Shown here piece after piece: positions 6,479 through 12,065 of a stretch of 12,065 bases of DNA; position 1 is the first letter of the stretch; every line of letters begins with the position of its first letter. The notes under the pieces were generated by a model. It searched no databases. It was not told the origin of the DNA and saw only the letters and a program-made list of their open reading frames with translations. The translations under genes were made by a program, and so were the position numbers. The stretch is from NCBI GenBank assembly GCA_005885025.1, contig VAYC01000075.1, positions 1 to 12,065 on the forward strand, in the 5' to 3' direction. The DNA is from Actinomycetota bacterium. GTDB taxonomy: Bacteria; Actinomycetota; UBA4738.

Positions 6479-8011
6479 CTATTTCGCATACTCCACGGCC
6501 CGGATCTCCCTTACCACCGTGATCTTGATCTGGCCGGGGTACTGGAGCTCCTCCTCTACCTGCTTTGCGATGTCACGCGCCAGGATCTGAGCCGACAGGT
6601 CATCTATGTCCTTGGGCTTGACCATGACACGGACCTCCCGGCCGGCCTGCATAGCGAAGGTCTTCTCCACGCCTGGATAGGACGAGCAGATCTCCTCCAG
6701 TCGCTCCAAGCGTTTCACGTAGGTCTCCAGCGACTCCCGCCGGGCTCCGGGCCGTCCGCCCGAGATGGAGTCTGCGGTCTGGGCCAGGACGGCTTCGATG
6801 GTCCGCTGCTCGACCTCTCCGTGGTGGGACTCGATGGCGTGCACTACTTCCGGTGACTCCCTCAACCGCCTCGCCAGCTCGGCTCCGATCAGGGCGTGGG
6901 ACCCCTCCACCTCGTGGGTGACCGCCTTCCCGATGTCGTGCAGCAGGGCGCACCGCTTCACGAGCCTCGGATTCACGCCGAGCTCCGCGGCGATTGCCGC
7001 GCCGATGTGAGCCGATTCGACCAGGTGCCTCAAAACGTTCTGGCCGTACGAGGTCCGGTACTGCAGCCGGCCGAGCACTTTGATCATCTCGGGGTGGATG
7101 TCCGCGATCCCGACTTCCGCCAGGGCCTCCTCGCCGGCCCGCTTGATCTGCTCGTCGACATCCGAGATCGACCGCTCGTACATCTCCTCGATCCGAGCGG
7201 GATGGATACGGCCGTCTGACACCAGCTTCTCGAGCGTGAGGCGGGCAACCTCCCGGCGCACCGGGTCGAAGCAGGACAGCACGACGGCCTCCGGCGTGTC
7301 GTCGATGATGAGGTTCACCCCGGTGAGGGCCTCGAACGCCCTGATGTTGCGCCCTTCGCGGCCGATGATGCGGCCCTTCATGTCATCGGAGGGGAGAGGG
7401 AACACCGATACCGTCGACTCCGCCGTCTGCTCGGAGGCAACCCGCTGGATGGCGATGGTCACGATCTTGCGGGCTCGCTTCTCCCCCTCTTCCCTGGCCG
7501 TCTGCTCGATCTCCCGGACGGTGCCCATCGCATCACGCTTGGCCGTGTCCACGATCTGGCCCATGAGGGACTCCTTGGCCTCCTGGGCCGTCATCCGGCT
7601 CACTCGCTCCAGCTCCCGATGCTGATCGGAGACGGACTTCGACAGCTCCTCGCGAAGGCGCTCGATCTCGCGATCGGCCCGTTCGACCCGTTGCTCTCGC
7701 GTCTGGATCTCCGCGAGCTTGGCCTCGACGCCTTCCTCGCGTTTGGTCAGGCGCTCTTCGAGCCGTTTGACCTCCTGTCGACGAAGACCGAGGTCCTCTT
7801 CGGCCTCTCGCCGCATGCCGGAGATCTCCTCTTTCACTTCGATCAGTGCCCGGCGGACCTTCGTGTCGGCCTCGGCCTCGGCCTCGGCCACCAGCTTGGC
7901 GGCGCGCGATTCTGCCGTGTCGAGCCGCCTCGAGACGATGATCTTGCGGGCCACGAATCCACCGGTGATGCCGACCGCGAGGGCCAGCAAGACCTCCAGC
8001 ACCGTCATCAT
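6479..8011 (-). CDS. rny: Ribonuclease Y
   Basis: RNase Y is a membrane-anchored endoribonuclease that starts mRNA decay and processing. Numbered from ATG 8011 (510 residues): N-terminal transmembrane segment at about 3-20; long charged coiled coil from about 30 to 180; KH RNA-binding domain with GRIIGREGRNIRAFE at 213-227; HD metal-dependent phosphohydrolase domain with the HD pair His358-Asp359 in LLHDIGKA; and the C-terminal domain ending IKITVVREIRAVEYAK. Length and domain order are typical. I chose ATG 8011 because AGGAGG (8017-8022) lies 5 nt upstream; an in-frame TTG at 8032 would include this site. Its own promoter candidate at 8220-8248 separates it from recX. Streptomyces and Mycobacterium rely mainly on RNase E/J, so RNase Y at this locus is a lineage marker. 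Confidence 0.97.
   Translation of the reverse strand: MMTVLEVLLALAVGITGGFVARKIIVSRRLDTAESRAAKLVAEAEAEADTKVRRALIEVKEEISGMRREAEEDLGLRRQEVKRLEERLTKREEGVEAKLAEIQTREQRVERADREIERLREELSKSVSDQHRELERVSRMTAQEAKESLMGQIVDTAKRDAMGTVREIEQTAREEGEKRARKIVTIAIQRVASEQTAESTVSVFPLPSDDMKGRIIGREGRNIRAFEALTGVNLIIDDTPEAVVLSCFDPVRREVARLTLEKLVSDGRIHPARIEEMYERSISDVDEQIKRAGEEALAEVGIADIHPEMIKVLGRLQYRTSYGQNVLRHLVESAHIGAAIAAELGVNPRLVKRCALLHDIGKAVTHEVEGSHALIGAELARRLRESPEVVHAIESHHGEVEQRTIEAVLAQTADSISGGRPGARRESLETYVKRLERLEEICSSYPGVEKTFAMQAGREVRVMVKPKDIDDLSAQILARDIAKQVEEELQYPGQIKITVVREIRAVEYAK
7866..7889. repeat. Four perfect tandem copies of TCGGCC inside rny
   Basis: The hexamer TCGGCC is repeated four times without error. 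On the coding strand it gives alternating Ala-Glu codons (AEAEAEAD, about residues 42-49 of RNase Y) at the start of the coiled coil. Gain or loss of a unit would stay in frame and add or remove two residues. Confidence 0.8.
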
Positions 8012-8099
8012 CGCTTCCTCCTCAACGGACAAAGCAAAGAGCCCAGCGAGAGGCCGATTCGGCCACCTGCTCGGCGACGGTGTTCAGACGTTATGGAAG

Positions 8100-8130
8100 G
8101 GCGAGCGCTACCTCGGCGGTCTCGCTCGCC
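8100..8130 (-). other. Hairpin in the rny 5' leader
   Basis: GGCGAGCG (8100-8107) and CGCTCGCC (8123-8130) are a perfect 8-bp inverted repeat with a 15-nt loop. A second perfect one, GGCCGA-T-TCGGCC, lies at 8052-8064. Both lie between the candidate promoter and the rny ribosome binding site, so a transcript from that promoter would carry them in an approximately 200-nt leader. Autoregulation of RNase genes through structured leaders is known in other systems (for example rne in E. coli); a role here is inference. Confidence 0.4.
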
Positions 8131-8219
8131 GCCTCGCGGTTGGTTCTCGGAATAGCCTGCTGACTGTCGTCAAGTTGTCGTGTCCGAACTGGTGGACTCC
8201 GTAGGTCTCTCGAATTCAC

Positions 8220-8248
8220 AATGTACGGCCCCAGGAGCGCCGTTGCAA
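8220..8248 (-). promoter_or_regulatory. Candidate sigma-70-type promoter for rny
   Basis: Minus strand TTGCAA (8248-8243), exactly 17 nt, then TACATT (8225-8220): four of six matches in each box with ideal spacing. It lies just after the recX stop (8260). The 248-nt recX-rny gap is otherwise non-coding, and the sequence around it (ACATTGTGAATTC) is locally AT-richer than its surroundings. It would uncouple rny from SOS-driven recA-recX transcription. Confidence 0.5.
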
Positions 8249-8259
8249 GGCTTTCCTGC

Positions 8260-8772
8260 CTACTCCGGCTCCTCGGCCTCAGGGAGCGCTTCGCGGAGCG
8301 CCTGGCGGCAGGCCTCCCGGGCCACCGAAGGCCCGAACCCCCGCCGGAGTAGGAGGCCGTACAGGCGCCGGTAGGCGGCTTGCGGCTCGGAAAGACTGAG
8401 CCGGAAGGCCCGCTTCCGGGCCAGGGCCAGGGCTCGTTCGGCTTCGTCGCCTGCCGCTTCCATCGCCTGAGCGGCGACGTCTCCGGGCACTCCCTTCGCC
8501 AGCAAGGCGTATCGCACGGCCCGGTCCCCGGCCAACCGCCGCCCGGCACGATCGGCCACCACCTCGCGGGCGAACCGAGCGTCATCGACCAGGCCGGACC
8601 GCTCCAGGTCCTCGATGGCGGCGCCCACTTCTTCTGGGTCGAAACCCGCCCCACGAAGCCGGCGGTCGAGCTCGGCTCGGCTTCGCCACCGAACGGCCAA
8701 GAGCCTCAGGGCCCGGTCCTTGGCGGACCCTCGAGGTCGAGCCGCCGGATCGAAGAGACGCTGCTTTCTCAC
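8260..8772 (-). CDS. recX: Regulatory protein RecX
   Basis: RecX binds RecA filaments and limits their growth and activity. The 170-residue protein is of usual length and made of RecX three-helix repeats: LLAVRWRSRAELDRRLRGAGF (24-44), the hallmark LVDDARFARE (61-70), and a C-terminal copy with RRLYGLLLRRGFG (135-147). The end is acidic (EALPEAEEPE). It starts at GTG 8772, 35 nt after the recA stop, and no strong Shine-Dalgarno is present. The bases immediately before and including the first base of GTG form a 14-nt palindrome that may hide the start. Same-strand position directly after recA is the classical arrangement and fits co-transcription at a reduced level. Confidence 0.95.
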   Translation of the reverse strand: MRKQRLFDPAARPRGSAKDRALRLLAVRWRSRAELDRRLRGAGFDPEEVGAAIEDLERSGLVDDARFAREVVADRAGRRLAGDRAVRYALLAKGVPGDVAAQAMEAAGDEAERALALARKRAFRLSLSEPQAAYRRLYGLLLRRGFGPSVAREACRQALREALPEAEEPE

Positions 8773-8801
8773 GGTGGGCCCACCGGGGGCCAGCCAGCCC
8801 C
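8772..8801 (-). promoter_or_regulatory. Tandem hairpins in the recA-recX gap, possible attenuator/translation block
   Basis: Two adjacent inverted repeats fill the 35-nt gap. GGGGC (8786-8790) pairs with GCCCC (8797-8801) around a 6-nt loop, and CGGTGGG/CCCACCG (8772-8785) is a perfect 14-nt palindrome whose last base is the first base of the recX GTG. The palindrome has no loop, so as RNA its central pairs must open. In E. coli a terminator between recA and recX limits recX to a small read-through fraction; these elements may do the same here by termination or by masking the start. Confidence 0.45.
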
Positions 8802-8807
8802 TTCCCC

Positions 8808-9968
8808 TTAACCGGCCGGCGCCCCGGCAGGCTCCTTGGCGGCCTCTTCGACGAGGGCGATCTCGTCCCCGTCGAACGAGGCCATTCCCACTGCGGCTCG
8901 CACCTTGCGCTCGATCTCCAGCGCGACATCCTGATGCTCGGCGAGGAATTGCTTGGCGTTTTCCCGCCCTTGGCCGAGCTGATCACCCTCGTAGGTGAAC
9001 CAGGCCCCGCTCTTCTTGACGATCTCCGAGGAGATGCCCACGTCGATCAAGCCCCCCTCCTTGGAGATGCCCTTGCCATAGACGATGTCGAACTCGGCCA
9101 AGCGGAACGGCGGGGCCAGCTTGTTCTTGACCACCTTCACGCGAACCCGGGACCCGACCACCTCGCTGCCGTCCTTCAGATTGTCGATCTTGCGTACGTC
9201 CAGCCGGACCGACGCATAGAACTTCAGGGCTCGCCCGCCGGGGGTGGTCTCGGGATTGCCGAACATCACCCCGATCTTCTCGCGCAGCTGGTTGATGAAC
9301 ACCGCCGTCGTCTCGAAGCGGGAGAGGGAACCGGCCAGCTTCCGCATGGCTTGCGACATCAGCCGGGCCTGGAGGCCGACGTGAGAGTCGCCCATCTCGC
9401 CCTCGATCTCCGCCTTGGGAACCAGGGCGGCCACCGAGTCCACCACCACGATGTCGACGGCCCCTGAGCGGACCATGATGTCGGCGATCTCCAGGGCCTG
9501 CTCGCCGTGATCGGGCTGAGACACCAGAAGCTCGTCGGTGTTCACTCCCAGCACCTTCGAATAGGTGGGATCGAGCGCGTGCTCGGCGTCGATGAACACC
9601 GCGATCCCGCCCATCCGCTGGGCCTCCGCGATGATGTGCAGGCAGACGGTGGTCTTGCCCGAGCCCTCCGGCCCGAACACCTCGACGATCCGCCCCCGCG
9701 GGATGCCTCCGATGCCGAGGGCCATGTCCAGCGCCAGCGATCCGGTCGGGATGACCGAAACTCCCTGCCCGGCCGGATGCTCGCCCAGACGCATGACGGC
9801 CCCCTTGCCGAACTGCCGCTCGATCTGGGCGAGCGTCACGTCGAGCATCTTCTCCCGTTCCATCCTCCGGACCCCCCTCACTTCGCCCGACCCGCGGCCG
9901 CGGCTCCTGCCGGACCGGCCGGCGGAGGTTTCACCGACTTCGCGGACGGTACCAGCAGGGTACGACAT
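8808..9968 (-). CDS. recA: Recombinase RecA, with basic N-terminal extension
   Basis: RecA forms ATP-dependent filaments on single-stranded DNA for strand exchange and for LexA self-cleavage. From ATG 9968 (386 residues): Walker A GPEGSGKTT (99-107), Walker B VDIVVVDSVAAL (171-182), the L1 region around EIEGEMGDSHVGLQ (187-200), L2 and its flanks from NQLREKIGVMFGNPETTPGG (226-245), and a C-terminal tail with acidic patches. No intein interrupts it. The usual family start corresponds to MEREKMLDVTLAQIERQFGKG, i.e. Met36 (ATG ending at 9863). However ATG 9968 has GAGGTG (9975-9980) 6 nt upstream and lies about 33 nt after the predicted transcription start. The ATG at 9863 has GGAGG directly against it and only AGGGGG at a usable distance. 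The extra 35 residues are rich in Arg, Gly and Ser and keep high GC3. Either start is possible. Confidence 0.97.
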   Translation of the reverse strand: MSYPAGTVREVGETSAGRSGRSRGRGSGEVRGVRRMEREKMLDVTLAQIERQFGKGAVMRLGEHPAGQGVSVIPTGSLALDMALGIGGIPRGRIVEVFGPEGSGKTTVCLHIIAEAQRMGGIAVFIDAEHALDPTYSKVLGVNTDELLVSQPDHGEQALEIADIMVRSGAVDIVVVDSVAALVPKAEIEGEMGDSHVGLQARLMSQAMRKLAGSLSRFETTAVFINQLREKIGVMFGNPETTPGGRALKFYASVRLDVRKIDNLKDGSEVVGSRVRVKVVKNKLAPPFRLAEFDIVYGKGISKEGGLIDVGISSEIVKKSGAWFTYEGDQLGQGRENAKQFLAEHQDVALEIERKVRAAVGMASFDGDEIALVEEAAKEPAGAPAG

Positions 9969-10007
9969 AAATTACACCTCGGTAGTTCGATGGTCGAATC
10001 GGGCCCA

Positions 10008-10036
10008 AGGCTACTCGAACGTGCGTTCGAGTGCAA
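10008..10036 (-). promoter_or_regulatory. recA promoter (-35 TTGCAC, -10 TAGCCT)
   Basis: Minus strand TTGCAC (10036-10031), a 17-nt spacer, then TAGCCT (10013-10008), matching the TANNNT actinobacterial -10. The spacer is almost wholly the LexA palindrome, which would let LexA block RNA polymerase directly. Transcription would start near 10001, giving a leader of about 33 nt to ATG 9968. The -35 matches only in its TTG, so the exact boxes are less certain than the operator. Confidence 0.6.
10013..10032. promoter_or_regulatory. SOS box, LexA operator of recA
   Basis: TCGAAC-GTGC-GTTCGA (10015-10030) matches the Actinobacteria/Firmicutes-type LexA operator TCGAAC-N4-GTTCGA at every fixed position. 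The dyad extends to 20 nt (9-bp arms, 10013-10032). It lies about 45 bp upstream of the recA ATG at 9968, inside the predicted -35/-10 spacer. It predicts LexA repression of recA and induction by DNA damage. Confidence 0.9.
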
Positions 10037-10047
10037 GCACCACCAGC

Positions 10048-10070
10048 GAGCGGCGTGTCTTCATCCGCTC
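10048..10070 (-). terminator. Weak hairpin after the membrane-protein gene, upstream of the recA promoter
   Basis: GAGCGG (10048-10053) and CCGCTC (10065-10070) form a perfect 6-bp stem with an 11-nt loop, 7 nt after the stop of the upstream gene and 11 nt before the recA -35. It has no U-run. It could be a weak terminator separating the glycan/lipid genes from recA. If it leaks, read-through would give recA some LexA-independent expression. Confidence 0.3.
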
Positions 10071-10077
10071 AACCACA

Positions 10078-11085
10078 TTAGGCGGCGTCGGCGGACCTTC
10101 GGGCGCGAAATGCCCGTAGTTGACGTCGACCAACCAGCGCCGCTCCAACACCGCCTGCAGTGGCGTCGGCAACCACGGAGAGCGCGCGTGAGACGAGGGC
10201 AACGACAAGCGCAACGCTCGTGCTGGTTTGCGTACTCAAGACAGCGAGCATGACGGCCTCCCGGACACCGGCGCCGGCCGGGGCAAACACGGCCAGAAAG
10301 CCTGCCACCCAGGACAGGGCGTAGCCGCCGATCGAGACAAGACTGACCCTCGCGCCATGACCGACGAGCCGTCCCATCAGCGCATAGACCATGGCGCCGT
10401 TCAGGATCCAGCCGAGAAGGGCCCAACAGGCGCTGATCGCGAGACCGCGCACGGTCACACCCTGTTGTATGGCTGGCCTGCGCAGAAGCCGCAACGTCAG
10501 ATTCAGCATTCGGTTCAGGAGTGGGGGCGAGAGCAGCGCCAGACCGACTGGTACGACGAAAAGGATCCACAAATACCTTCGGGCGGAGCCCGGCGCCGCG
10601 AAGGGCAAGCTGACCGCAGCGACCAGTCCCCCCGTGACGATCATGATCGCGGAACTGAGCAGCACGGACACGGCCGACCTGCTGCGCGGGACGCCACGCC
10701 TCGCCCCGAGTTCCATTTGCCCCAGTACAGGCCAGACGCTGCCGGGAACATATTTCGCCAGCTGGCCTATGAACATGATGCGCCAAGCATCACCGATGGA
10801 GAGCCGTGAACCCAGGTCCGCCAGCACTGAGCGCCAGACCATGAGACTGCACACAAGTCCAGAGAGGCTCGCGCCGAACGCAATCCCGACTACGGGCGCC
10901 GACAGTGCCCGAGCTTCGCGCCGCAGCGTGGGCCATTCGTGGATCAGTGCCACCGAGAGCAGAGCGAGCATCAGGGCAACGAAGAGCACACGCAGGGTCC
11001 TGGACCGCAGCAGACGAATGAGGGGAGACGGCGGCACCGCGGGAGGTTCGGGTCCAGCGCCTGGTTGCGGGTGGTCGTTGTTCAT
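10078..11085 (-). CDS. Lysylphosphatidylglycerol synthase TM-region / AglD-like (UPF0104) membrane protein
   Basis: This 335-residue multi-pass protein matches the LPG_synthase_TM superfamily, whose members include the flippase part of MprF and archaeal AglD. After a Pro-rich, polar N-terminus (1-22), hydrophobic segments lie at about 31-48, 63-84, 140-160, 171-188, 213-236, 248-268 and 285-312. Family signatures are GQLAKYVPGSVW (107-118) and FAPAGAGVREAV (267-278, with the GxRE element). There is no C-terminal aminoacyltransferase domain, so it is not a full MprF. In such clusters these proteins are thought to move or handle lipid-linked glycans or polar lipids; the exact substrate is unknown. 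ATG 11085 was chosen because it follows the upstream gene and gives a sensible N-terminus; it lacks a Shine-Dalgarno. An in-frame GTG lies 5 codons earlier. The frame stays open to 11262 but overlaps the methyltransferase there. Confidence 0.85.
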   Translation of the reverse strand: MNNDHPQPGAGPEPPAVPPSPLIRLLRSRTLRVLFVALMLALLSVALIHEWPTLRREARALSAPVVGIAFGASLSGLVCSLMVWRSVLADLGSRLSIGDAWRIMFIGQLAKYVPGSVWPVLGQMELGARRGVPRSRSAVSVLLSSAIMIVTGGLVAAVSLPFAAPGSARRYLWILFVVPVGLALLSPPLLNRMLNLTLRLLRRPAIQQGVTVRGLAISACWALLGWILNGAMVYALMGRLVGHGARVSLVSIGGYALSWVAGFLAVFAPAGAGVREAVMLAVLSTQTSTSVALVVALVSRALSVVADATAGGVGAALVGRRQLRAFRARRSADAA

Positions 11086-11161
11086 GGGAGAGCCGGTAGA
11101 CACCCGGATGCTCGTTGATGGTTCGCCGTCTGAATGCCGAGACGCGTGGTGCGGGACGAGA

Positions 11162-11974
11162 TCAAGCTGAGCTGTGGGTGCCGTCCCCCGGCGCTCCCGG
11201 ACCGCTCCGCGGTCGAACCGGCTTCTCAAACACGTACCCGACCCTCCGTCCGAAATAGCCAAGGAAACGGAGCAGGCGGAACGTCAATCTGGCCGGCCAC
11301 CGAATCACGACGGGGTAGCCCGGAAGCCAGACATCCGGAGGAGCAATGCTGGAAGCGAAGAACCCGGGCTTGAGACCCGCACGCAGCCCGATCCTACGAA
11401 TCTCGCGCGGGGAGAACAGATGGGCATAGCCGTAATGGAGCGTCTTCTCACGAGTCATCTTCCAGATCCCCGCGGCATACGGAAGACACCACCGGTTGGG
11501 CACGGTGACCACAACGTGCCCCATTTCGTCGACCGCCTTTTGGCGCGCCTCCGCCGAGGGAATGTGATCGACGGTCGACATGCAGATGGACATGTCAAAG
11601 GTGTCGTCTTCGAACGGAAGATCGCAGGCGTCCGCGACCACCAAGGAGAACTTCTTTGCCAGGTCCGGATGAAGCTCTCGGTTGAGAATAGCCTCTGCAC
11701 CCTCGAGCGAGCGCGGGCTCAAGTCGACCGAAACCCAGCGGTCAACTTTTCGCGCGTAATACAGCTCGTCTACCGGGAAAGAGCATCCGACGTTGAGGAC
11801 GGACTTGCCGTCCACCCCCACATGTTCCATCAGTGTGTAGTCGCTTCGGAACTTCGAGCTCATGTATGTGTACTGATCCCGGGGGTCGTGCTGGTCGAAC
11901 TGGGTCCCCAACTCCTCGTACGACGCCAAGGCCGCAGAGGAGCGGGATTCAGGCTTCGCGCCGCCTTGAGGCAT
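11162..11974 (-). CDS. Class I SAM-dependent methyltransferase
   Basis: A 270-residue methyltransferase with the Rossmann motif I VLNVGCSF (59-66), motif II VSVDLSPRSL with acidic Asp84 (81-90), the post-II region VADACDLPFEDDTFDMSICM (113-132), followed by STVDHIPS, and VVVTVPNRW (144-152). The segment before VVVTVPN is shorter than usual: most relatives have an RVLxPGG turn between EM and HVVVTVPN, and here it is absent. The C-terminal region (160-255) has YGYAHLFSPREIRRIGLRAG, as in glycan-cluster methyltransferases that read lipid or sugar substrates. The substrate is unknown. ATG 11974 has GAGGAG (11983-11988) 8 nt upstream. A TTG at 12019 is in frame, and the frame is open to the window edge, so a longer N-terminus is not excluded. 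It is 76 nt from the membrane-protein gene and has lower GC than the recA side. Confidence 0.85.
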   Translation of the reverse strand: MPQGGAKPESRSSAALASYEELGTQFDQHDPRDQYTYMSSKFRSDYTLMEHVGVDGKSVLNVGCSFPVDELYYARKVDRWVSVDLSPRSLEGAEAILNRELHPDLAKKFSLVVADACDLPFEDDTFDMSICMSTVDHIPSAEARQKAVDEMGHVVVTVPNRWCLPYAAGIWKMTREKTLHYGYAHLFSPREIRRIGLRAGLKPGFFASSIAPPDVWLPGYPVVIRWPARLTFRLLRFLGYFGRRVGYVFEKPVRPRSGPGAPGDGTHSSA

Positions 11975-12065
11975 ATCCGGGTCTCCTCGACTTTTGTCGC
12001 ATTCGACCACCGCGAACAAGATCGCGGCGGTTACCGGTTCGTGGGATAGACGATAGCAAGAGTCA

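Noticed and set aside
9981..10035. tRNA-like TTCGAATC / GTTCGAG sequences
   Set aside because: No acceptor stem, anticodon arm or CCA-compatible fold can be built; the GTTCGA is the SOS operator.
10011..10214. Short frame reading through the SOS box (ending MKTRRSLVVLALERTFE)
   Set aside because: It overlaps the membrane-protein gene in another frame, and its last codons are simply the LexA palindrome. There is no good ribosome site or conserved content.
11174..12049. 291-codon plus-strand frame opposite the methyltransferase
   Set aside because: It is antisense to a protein with clear SAM-binding motifs and has no family signature of its own.
1..12065. Insertion sequences, CRISPR arrays, prophage or toxin-antitoxin genes
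   Set aside because: I saw no transposase or integrase motif, no terminal repeats with target duplication, no spaced direct repeats and no small toxin/antitoxin pair on either strand.

Overview
This is a GC-rich bacterial window in which every supportable gene lies on the minus strand, so transcription runs from the high-coordinate end to the low end. Gene order (recA, recX, then miaB, miaA, dapF, hflX), high GC, frequent GTG starts and a TCGAAC-N4-GTTCGA SOS box in front of recA point to an actinobacterium (Actinomycetota). RNase Y between recX and miaB and a DapL-type aminotransferase after dapF are unlike Streptomyces or Mycobacterium. I infer a deep-branching or uncultured lineage, but the sequence alone cannot fix the class.

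Layout in transcription order. (1) 12065-10078: a SAM-dependent methyltransferase and a lysylphosphatidylglycerol-synthase-like multi-pass membrane protein. This looks like the tail of a surface-glycan or lipid cluster, with visibly lower GC than the rest. (2) 10070-8260: an SOS-controlled recA-recX unit with a perfect LexA palindrome inside a plausible -35/-10 spacer, an unusual basic N-terminal extension on RecA, and two hairpins between recA and recX, one touching the recX GTG start. (3) 8259-6479: rny (RNase Y) behind its own promoter candidate and a structured leader of about 200 nt. (4) 6385-5867: a four-helix membrane protein of unknown function. (5) 5841-1422: a 12-bp hairpin, then a tight operon miaB-miaA-dapF-dapL with 4-nt overlaps or direct abutment. 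(6) 1421-1191: a 231-nt gap rich in inverted repeats. (7) 1190-1: hflX, cut by the window edge just before its C-terminus.

Working together: RecA/RecX handle recombination and SOS induction. RNase Y starts mRNA decay. MiaA and MiaB make successive modifications (i6A37, then ms2i6A37) of tRNAs reading UNN codons. DapL and DapF perform two consecutive steps to meso-diaminopimelate for lysine and peptidoglycan. HflX rescues or splits stalled ribosomes. The window is mostly conserved housekeeping DNA. I saw no mobile element, CRISPR array, tRNA or rRNA gene. The points worth a second look are regulatory: the recA SOS promoter, the hairpins at recX and miaB, the possible leaderless start of miaB, and the structured dapL-hflX gap. 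At protein level they are the RecA extension and the shortened methyltransferase loop. No gene-free stretch exceeds 300 bases.
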